Of a stretch of 64,000 bases of DNA, positions 56,570 to 64,000 are shown one piece after another. The first letter of the stretch is position 1. Each line of letters starts with the position of its first letter. The stretch covers positions 15,872,001 to 15,936,000 of the forward strand of contig QCXZ01000137.1 in the NCBI GenBank assembly GCA_025024175.1, given 5' to 3'. The notes beneath the pieces were generated by a model that was not told where the DNA came from, did not search any database, and was given only the letters and a program-made list of their open reading frames with translations. A program made the position numbers and the translations under genes. Source of the stretch: Rhyzopertha dominica. Its lineage: Eukaryota > Arthropoda > Insecta > Coleoptera > Bostrichidae.

Positions 56570-58930
56570 ACCNCTTAGAGANTATGGATCAGTTTTCAAT
56601 TTTTAAAATCATCTTTGTTAATTCATGGACTAATTTAATTTTGTAAGGAACAACACTTATGTAAGTTACCCCTGATTCTCAAGATACCTTAGAGAGACTG
56701 CATGTTTTCCATATTAACATGACCTAAAACTGTGACAGCTTCATTAAACATAATGGGCACTGGATCTAACACTATTATTCAATTATTTCGTATTAGACTA
56801 AAATAGATATTCTGAATTTCACTCAGAGTTTACCAGATAATTAGGTCAGAGTCAGTAAGACGAANGAATTTAGTCTAAACTAAATTAGAGANGTCAACAA
56901 AGGTACCAATAAATGCACACAGTCCATAGTCCTTACACAAACTTATCGCTTGTTTAGATGGCTGAATAGAAAATTGAAAGACCTTTTCAATGAAGTTGTC
57001 ACTTCCTTCCCACTTGAACTTTTTGACGTCTGATGGGCTTGGTGAGGAGGGGAGACTATGAAAGGGTAGCTGTTACCATCGAAATGTTTCGTCCTAGAAG
57101 TGTTGACGTGTGTCAGGGTATTTTCTGAGAACACAACAATTACAGAATTATATTATAGTACACAAGAAAAATAAATATGTTTTAGTCTTGTCAGAAATTA
57201 TACTACTTTTGAAGTTAACAAAATTCTTTAAGAAGTTAGTGATTCATTTAAGTGAATATAATCATAGAAAATCAAGCACAGTGCAACAAAAAAGGTGTTT
57301 CACCAACACAGGTATGAGAATATCGCAGTGGTTTTTTTTCTTTAAATAGTAGTGAATATCTTTAAATACCAAAAACTGCAGTAATACAGCATTTTTTAAA
57401 TATTTATGTCATAACATTTAACACCTCATAATTGTATTATCTTGTTAAGTTAACAAATTTTGAACAAAACTGGAAAGTAGAGATATCTGCAGACAACTGC
57501 CGAATTATACCATTGATTTGAAAGGTAATGATTATTTTTGCTTCATGTATGAGACAATAAATTCAATTTATTATAAGTTCAAAACAAATACCTGAATATT
57601 AACATTTAATAAACTTGTATCTAAAGAAAACGATTTTGTGCACATTCAAGTGTGCAAATATAATGCAATATTGTAGAAATTTCAATAACTTTTCTTGTTT
57701 TAATGTGCAGTTAATATTTTGATGTAATATGGTCACCCCTTGAATTAGATATAGTAAGAAAGGTAAATGGAGGTACAGCATCGAATTTATGTGGTCTTTA
57801 AGGATATGGAAAGAAGTCCAATACATATCTTGCAGTTTTATTTTTCCTTCCTTTTTTAATAATTATTAGACTTTTTAAAATACACTTTATAAGCATTTTT
57901 TTACAAGCAACTCAATATTGCTAATAGTACTGTAGAATCACATTTCGGCTAGATTATTCATCTTCATTTTTGTTGCTTCGTTATAAAGCGCCATTGAATA
58001 AATGTTGAAAAAATATTGAAACTGCTTGCTAAAACCATTTTTATGGTCTCAAATATATGGCATCTGCATTAAACTCTTCAGATGGATAGTCGTAAAATAA
58101 TGCGTTACGAATGTACTTTCCTTCTTTGATCTAAGCCTCTTAAAAAAGCTCTCAATAAAAACTAAAAGCTGCACTGGATTTCTTTATAGGTGCTTGAAAA
58201 GCATAAAAATATGTAATTTCTATTATATTCTTTACATATCTTGCAGTTGGAGATTGCTTAGAACTGAAACACCCTGTATAGTTAATGGGATAACTCACAT
58301 GGATTAATTTGTCTGTTTGGGTTGTTAATTGATTTGTCCCAAAATGCTGACTATGTATTCAACCCATCAAAGTTGGCAGTCCGCATTATTACTTCCACAT
58401 CCAACGGACGGGAAGTATTTATCGCGAAATTTTTTTTTAAAAATTGTTGTCTATGAACATATAAATCTCAACTACCTAAAGCGACCTATTGTTTTTGGGA
58501 TAAGTAGGGTATAGGGAAGGGGGTGAAATTGTGGGGTAACTACTCTTTTTGCAAATTTTCCTTTTTTTCTTTTTAGTATGCGATTAATAATATAATTGCG
58601 AGTATTATTCGTCCCTATAAATTTTCTGCGCAGCAAACTGTTTACAAGATATTAGCAAAAAACCATCACGTAAAAAACCGTTTTTTCCTAAATATCTCCG
58701 AAAATACTTAATATACCTATTCAGAAAGTGAATATTGCATCAGATGGGAAATAAAATTTCTCACAAAGAGTATTTTATAATTTTGACATTTTCGAAATAT
58801 TTAAAAAAAATAGATTTTGTAACCTGCTTACGCGATTTTTTTTAAATTTCGCTATTATATATAAAATCAAATTTCCGATCGAAAAGCACCCTTGCAATAT
58901 TGCAATTGACGAATTGCTTAAGGCTTGCTC
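56570..58930. other. AT-rich intronic/intergenic, nothing recognised
   Basis: Ns at 56573, 56582, 56865 and 56892. Several short frames without similarity. An ACCCTGTATA repeat-end word occurs at 58271. Confidence 0.45.
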
Positions 58931-58984
58931 GACCAGGTGATGTACTATTGCCCTTTCAGGTCTAAGGGCCGTCGTCGGTTGGAA

Positions 58985-59035
58985 TTGCTTCCTAACGTTT
59001 CACTAGCACGAGTGGCAAGCTTCTTCAGAAGTCAT
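58985..59035 (-). ncRNA. Hammerhead-like motif, solitary
   Basis: Minus strand: CTGAAGA (rc 59022-59028), an extra A, a GCT/AGT stem II start, GAAA (rc 58998-59001), the ACGT palindrome, then T. Stem I AGG/CTT is 3 bp. No PLE coding sequence nearby. Confidence 0.5.
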
Positions 59036-59690
59036 TTAGAAAAAAAAAGATTTTAAAATTTTTGTTAATCTCACGAGAATCGTTTGTCGTAGAAAAAAAA
59101 TGAGTAGAGAGAAAAAAATGCTCAAAACCTCATTATTGGCGTATAATATAAGAATTAAAAACATAAATGCCATTTTGACAATTTGATGTGGATGTATAGA
59201 TTCAATTTGCAGCGGTTTTATTACTGTTATGGCTGTAAGTTATTAATTTTCCAGTTATACTGGGTTATTATAATATGATTTCGTTACAACTGACTCTAAT
59301 TTAATAACAGTTTATTCACATCTTTACATGCAGATGAGGAAGGATAATTTATATATTTCTTTAATTTTAAACGCTAGAATAACAAAAATCTGTTAAAAAC
59401 GGAAAAAGTAATTCACCAAGTATACAACTCGGATAATGGTAAATGTAATAATAATCACATTTATTCCCAAATAGCTTGCGAGAGGGTATTGTTAAATAGT
59501 CAGAGCTGACTATTTGGGCTACAATAACAGAATACCGCTTCCGTAGCAATACATTTTTGACTTTTCACAAGTACCATTAAAAGTTTTACGTCAAAGGTTA
59601 AACCATATAAAAGCTATATTTAAGTAGAAAACCTACATACATATTCGAATATCGACCTATCATAATTTACCTACACTTAAAAAGCTTCCT
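59036..59690. other. AT-rich spacer, nothing recognised
   Basis: No coding or repeat signal recognised. Confidence 0.5.
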
Positions 59691-60540
59691 GGATTATGAG
59701 GTTTAGGACGATAATGGTCAGTACGCTCCATGATGCCTGCCTTTCTTATGCCACCGACAAGAATTCGATCGCTTCTTTTAAAAGAAGAAAATTTTCTATT
59801 AAAGATGACCAGAGGCCTGGAAGACCCATGTGACAACCTCTAAAATTATAAATGCAGTCCACGATATGTGATTATCCGACCGACTAAAATATATAGCTGA
59901 TACACTGGGCATTACGTACTATGAACGGTTTCATCGCATTATTTATGTTGGTGTGAGTATGAAATAAATTTCTGCGAAATGGATTCCAAAATGCTGAAAT
60001 GCGGATTAAAACTTCACGTTCAATCCGTGCCGGATTTTTTAAGAAGATTCGCAACTTCTGAACACGATGGATAAAACCTGGAACATTTATACGACTCGGA
60101 GGCAAAACAACAGTCAGTGGAATGGAAGCACCCTGGCTCACTAAGCCAAAAAAGTTTTTGGGCCTTGCTTCAGTTTTTTTAGGGTAATTTCATTGATTAT
60201 CTGGAGAAGGGGAAAGCAATAACATGAGAATAATATTCACAATTGCTGACAAAAGTGCACGAAAACATTTGGGAAAAAAGACGCGGAATGGTCGCCAAAA
60301 GCATCTTGTTCTTGCGGGATTCGCGATATGTGGTTCAGAGTGGCAGATTACCATTTATATTACCTGATTTGGCTCCATCTAACTACCGTCTATTTCTCAA
60401 ACGTAAAAAGAGTTTGAGAGCGCGCAAGTTTTCTTTGAACAAAGAACTTTGGAAGGCTTAGACGCATTGCAGAAATGGCATCTATTCAGTTAAGGATTGG
60501 ATAGTGCTAAGTAATAAAAAAGTTTCATTTAATAATTTTA
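59691..60540 (+). pseudogene. Degenerate mariner transposase
   Basis: Broken plus frames contain DDQRPGRP (HTH-to-catalytic linker), AKWIPK-like NGFQNAEMRIKT, TTVSGMEAPWLTKPKKF (from the QS.EWKHPGSPKPKKF region), GRQKHLVLAG, LPDLAPSNYRLFLKRKKSLRARKFS (third catalytic region; the Asp of PSD.H is Asn here) and LDALQKW. Many stops. Not related closely to the 1288 mariner copy. Confidence 0.78.
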
Positions 60541-61929
60541 GGCGTTTCTGTTTTAAGCTAACAACCTAGCTTATAGTTCATACGATACTGAAAATGTACG
60601 ATATAAACAATATACCTTACGACAAATAACTAAAACACATAAAATGCTCAAAAGCATCTTCGTTACATACGAAATTCTTACATATTTTTTCGATTTACCC
60701 TCGGTTTAAAATCTGCATCCCTCTTTTGCCGCCAATTTCTAAATTATATAGTATTTCGGTTCATTTCACTTTTCAGAGTTAATTATCTGCTCATACGCTT
60801 ACGTTGCTGTGTAAGTGATGATCACCTGCCGCCCATTCTGCAATACCTACTTGTTCACCGCCATTACTCCCACCAGTATTAAATTTTAATTAAACTTAAT
60901 ACGTCTGGCAGCTCAGGACGCGATTGTAAAGCTGGCCGATAATCAAAATAACTCAGCAGTCGGCATCTTATAATTTGCTAGTTGAAAATGGTTACCCAAA
61001 TGATACACCTAGTAAAATTAACAGGCATTAAATCGTAACAATGATAATATCCCGTCAGTATCTGTTAAAAAAGTGCCCCTACCTGCTCATTATGTGGTAG
61101 CTATCTATTCTGCGTTAACAATGGCAGAACAGGATTGGTTTTGTATGGTTGTAAAACTGCTGATGGATGCGACGCAGGACCGGCTTTAGCTCAAAGTAAC
61201 CCAGGTAGTCCCCCATCGACGTGCATCTTTTCATACGCTGACAATTTCATCAAACTTCGCTATACAACGTGCAACTTTTCATCAATCTTTTCATCAGATT
61301 ATTTGTAGCTAAGTAAAATTAGCTGTGACACATAATTAATCCTTATTATAATTTAACATAATTTCGTCCTTAATTATCGGATTAGCCGACAGTTACACCT
61401 CACCGTTCTTGTTCACAGACATATTCGTTTTAAGTCACCTCTTTACCTGTTCGAAAAGATAACTTTTAGAACGGATATGCTTATTTTAAATGTAAGGAAT
61501 AAAAGTTTACTCACCGCACTCTGTTTTTGAGTGATCTTTTAGCCAAAATGCATCTAAATACTGTAACTCAGTTCCTTACAATTTTAAGACTTTATCTGTA
61601 TTTGCTTTTTGAATGCACTTACTCTTCTGGCTGAGTTGTAGACAAAATATGTGATTGTGTTGTCTCCATTGGTCTGTTTGTCTTGTTTATGCGCGTTGCT
61701 ATATATATTTTTTCTCTGCCTCTATTTCATGTATCTCTGAACTGTCTCATGCTACACATATTTGCATATTGTTCTCACTATTGAGCGGTGTGGAAGAACG
61801 GAATGTTTTATTCCATAAGTGAAGAATTTTGAGTACTCGCCTTTTTCGGCCATGTGTGTACGTTCATATATCTCTTTTTTAAATCTCTTGCTGTTTATTT
61901 ATGTATTTTTCCATTTCTCTGATATCTAG
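60541..61929. other. AT-rich spacer, nothing recognised
   Basis: A slightly GC-richer stretch at 60790-60960. No gene or known repeat. Confidence 0.45.
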
Positions 61930-62190
61930 TTACTTGGAAAAGTGTGTTGTTTGACAGGGTTATCAGGTTTACTCCGATTACAATAAAAAGAGGTATCCCT
62001 CAATGCTCCATTTTAGGGCCTGTACTTTTTTATATACACTTCTAGTCTTTTCCGTTCGTTAAACTACTGCAAGTATCACTTATATGCGGACGATACGCAA
62101 ATTTATTATTCGTTTTTACCTTGTGATATTAACCGCGTAAATACATTAGTTTCCATACATGCACTATAAAGCATTTTAGAAATATGGGAA
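61930..62190 (+). pseudogene. LINE reverse-transcriptase fragment
   Basis: Frames give TIKRGIPQCSILGPVLFYIHF (GVPQGSILGPLLF motif) and, after a shift, YCKYHLYADDTQIYYSFLPCDINRVN with the catalytic YADD box. A short, dead non-LTR relic. Confidence 0.8.
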
Positions 62191-62199
62191 TTAGTTAAG

Positions 62200-63009
62200 T
62201 ATTACCTATGACATCATAAAAAGTGTGAAGTGCTGAAAAACGCTAAACCGAATCAAGGGAAACACGAATGAGAAACAACGACTTGTTGAAGAAGCAGTTG
62301 AGAATGTCACACAATCGTATTGAAAGTTAGGACGAAAATTTAAAGTGAGTCATGAATACGTAAGGAAAATATTAAAGAAAGAGGAGGTTGTCAGAAAAAA
62401 AGAATATCCGCTCCGAAATACAATGAGAAGCAATTAAAAAATCGAGAGCTTATCGCATAAGCTACAGGAAGGGTATCTGAAGCCATCAAATAAAATATCT
62501 GTGGTGATGGACGTCGAGTCATACTTTACGTTAGATGGGACTGACATTGCCGGTAATAAAAGTTACTTCTGCAAAGTGGGAGCTGAAGTTTATTTCAAAG
62601 TAATTTTCAAAACACGTGCGAAGTTTACAAAAAAAAAGTACTGGTTTGGTTAGCGATAAGCAGTGGAAGTCGATCTGTTCCTTACTTCTCTCCTTCAGGA
62701 CTAAGTATTAACCAAAATCTTTATTCAGAGAAATGCATCCGAAAGAGACTTGTAAGAAAATATCACAGCGATGTAAATTATATATTCTGGCCGGACATGG
62801 CGACGGCACATTACGCACGTAATACACTAGAAGTGTATGAAAGGTACCATGTCAAATTTATTTCTCGAGCAGCAAACGCTGCAAATATGTTCCCCCATTA
62901 ACACCAATTGAACAGTTCTGGTATCAGTTAAAGCAGAAAGTTTTTGAGTGCGGCTGGGAAGCTAAAACATCTTAAGAACTGATAAATCGAATCAAAAGAA
63001 AAATTCGCC
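62200..63009 (+). pseudogene. Tc1/mariner-type transposase with D..D..E (about DD38E)
   Basis: Plus frames: QRLVEEAVENVTQSY, KLGRKFKVSHEYVRKILKKE (helix-turn-helix), SAPKYNEKQLKNRE, VVMDVESYFTLDGTDIAGN (first Asp), FKTRAKF, KVLVWLAISSGSRSVPYFSP, VNYIFWPDMATAHYARNTLE (second Asp), then after a probable 1-nt deletion LTPIEQFWYQLKQKVFECGW (catalytic Glu) and ELINRIKRKIRQL. About 38 residues separate the second Asp and the Glu. Several stops. The coding sequence ends exactly where THAP-element copy 3 begins. Confidence 0.85.
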
Positions 63010-63525
63010 AATTGGGCATTATCATTTTTTTTTGAAAATTACGTAAAATAAATCTTGAAGTGCATATATATCGTACGCCATGTTAAAAAAACAAAAACAA
63101 ATATTTGTAGGTAGAGAATTTCAGGGTTGAAATTCGAATCTTAGGAGTCACCGCCAAAACGCTTCTATCCAAGGTTATTCAACTCGTGACGTCAAGTTTC
63201 ATGTAAACATTACCGAGGAGCGTGCTGTTGTATTGGAAAAGCTTTTGTGTGGTGTTTATTGAAAGGACGGTGTAACAGGTCGCACCAAAAAGTGATTTGT
63301 GTAGTTTTACAAGCATCTGTTATGCATGGAAAACAAAACAAGTGTTGTTTTGTACATGGTTAAAAAAGTACTTCAGTCAGTACAGCTAACAAAATTTTTG
63401 TAGCCGTTCCTCGAGATTATCAATGTATGAAAAAGTTGTTTAAGGCCCCCAGACGTGATATGCCGGAATCGCAAAGTTTGTTTTTCTGTTGTGAAGATCA
63501 TCTTATTTCTTATTGTAAGTCTTAG
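63010..63525 (+). mobile_element. THAP-coding DNA transposon, copy 3 (partial)
   Basis: Starts with AATTGGGCATT and follows the reverse complement of the right half of copies 1 and 2 (ATATATCGTACGCCATG, GTCACCGCCAAAACGCTTCT, CTCGTGACGTCAAG) up to the CCEDH region (TGTTGTGAAGATCATCTT at about 63487). It is cut at 63525 by another repeat. The THAP frame has a stop right after CCFVHG. Confidence 0.85.
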
Positions 63526-64000
63526 GCCCGGTATTTCAGTGAGAGGTTAAACTTTGGGTTAAAGTAAACTGGTTTTATTTTTAAACCAAAAGTTAAACCC
63601 ATGAGCGTGTTTCAGTTCACAAATCTAGTTTAATGAAAATCGGTTTAACAGTCGACAGTTTTAACGTAGGTTGGCGGTACTTTTGTGGTTGCGCCTGCGT
63701 CGTAATGTTCATAAGCTGATAGTATGTTTACGTATCAGTTCGTTGACCTATAAACTCGTTGTCATTTTTAATAAAATAATGTTACGGTTCTAAAATGATA
63801 TTGACAGTATGGAACTTGCAGTTGACCGTTAACCCTCGTATTCATCCAGTTCGAAATTTTTGGATTAGGAACAAGTTGTACATTCGCTACCTTACCTTCA
63901 TCAACAGAGAAAAGTGCCAAGACAACAACTACAATTTACAAAGGAATCATTTTCTTCTAGTTGTTCTGGGAAAAATACCGGATTGGGCTTTAAATTCTTT
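63526..64000 (+). mobile_element. Possible PIF/Harbinger-like element, left end
   Basis: TTA followed by GGCCCGGTATTTCAGTGAGA and GGTTAAACTTTGGGTTAAAG resembles the GGGCCCGTATTTCA...GGTTAAACTTTGGGTTTAA ends common in insect Harbinger elements (TTA target site). The right end is outside the window and no coding domain could be identified, so this is tentative. Confidence 0.35.

Noticed and set aside
56990..57115. A seventh hammerhead (CTGACAC...GACGAAAC on the minus strand)
   Set aside because: The core reads CUGACAC instead of CUGANGA and no palindromic stem III follows GAAA; at best very decayed.

Overview
This window looks like eukaryotic, most likely insect, nuclear DNA. It is AT-rich, most of it is non-coding, and the genes have introns of 51-61 bp mixed with introns of 0.8-8 kb. 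Transposable-element (TE) relics are dense: mariner/Tc1 types, hAT, a THAP-coding DNA transposon, several non-LTR retrotransposons (LINEs) and Penelope-like elements (PLEs). Scattered N bases mark a draft assembly. A beetle is my guess; no feature proves it. I saw no operons, tRNA, rRNA or CRISPR.

Only two host genes can be supported. (1) 20468-22197 (+): a five-exon gene for a ~221-residue protein with four membrane segments, rebuilt here from splice sites and matching intron phases; a poly(A) signal follows at 22354. (2) 51832-55576 (+): four exons of the DEAD-box RNA helicase DDX31/Dbp7, a nucleolar ribosome-assembly factor. Exon 4 ends at a good splice donor, and the exons for the rest of the second RecA-like domain are not in the remaining 8.4 kb.

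Layout. 1-12 kb: a 1301-bp mariner with intact ends and a broken transposase, a hammerhead-ribozyme inverted pair at 4.3 kb, an old mariner relic at 10.2-10.7 kb, and AT-rich spacer with a few unusually GC/CpG-rich blocks. 12.5-14 kb: a foldback element with ~140-bp repeats in opposed arms. 14-20 kb: LINE and transposase relics. 20.5-22.4 kb: the membrane-protein gene. 23-28 kb: LINE relics and a 779-bp inverted-repeat element. 28-47 kb: gene desert with GC-rich blocks, two full copies of a 1.3-kb THAP-coding transposon (one inside a Tc1-like transposase), a PLE at 35-36.6 kb, a strong short hairpin at 37.24 kb and a 37-bp minisatellite at 39.1 kb. 47.9-50.2 kb: a hAT element with an 8-bp target-site duplication that carries two PLE-derived inverted structures. 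51.8-55.6 kb: DDX31. 55.6-64 kb: its presumed last visible intron, packed with transposase, hammerhead and LINE relics and a third THAP-element copy.

The most interesting theme is a set of hammerhead-ribozyme motifs at six loci (4.3, 35.4, 48.1, 49.0/49.8, 56.5 and 59.0 kb), several beside recognisable PLE coding sequence (reverse transcriptase or GIY-YIG nuclease). They share one architecture: CUGANGA, one extra base, stem II, GAA, a self-complementary stem III that suits dimers, then the cleavage-site base. The second theme is a series of GC-rich, non-coding blocks with homeodomain-like AT cores across the gene deserts. They look like conserved regulatory elements, but this cannot be proven from one sequence.
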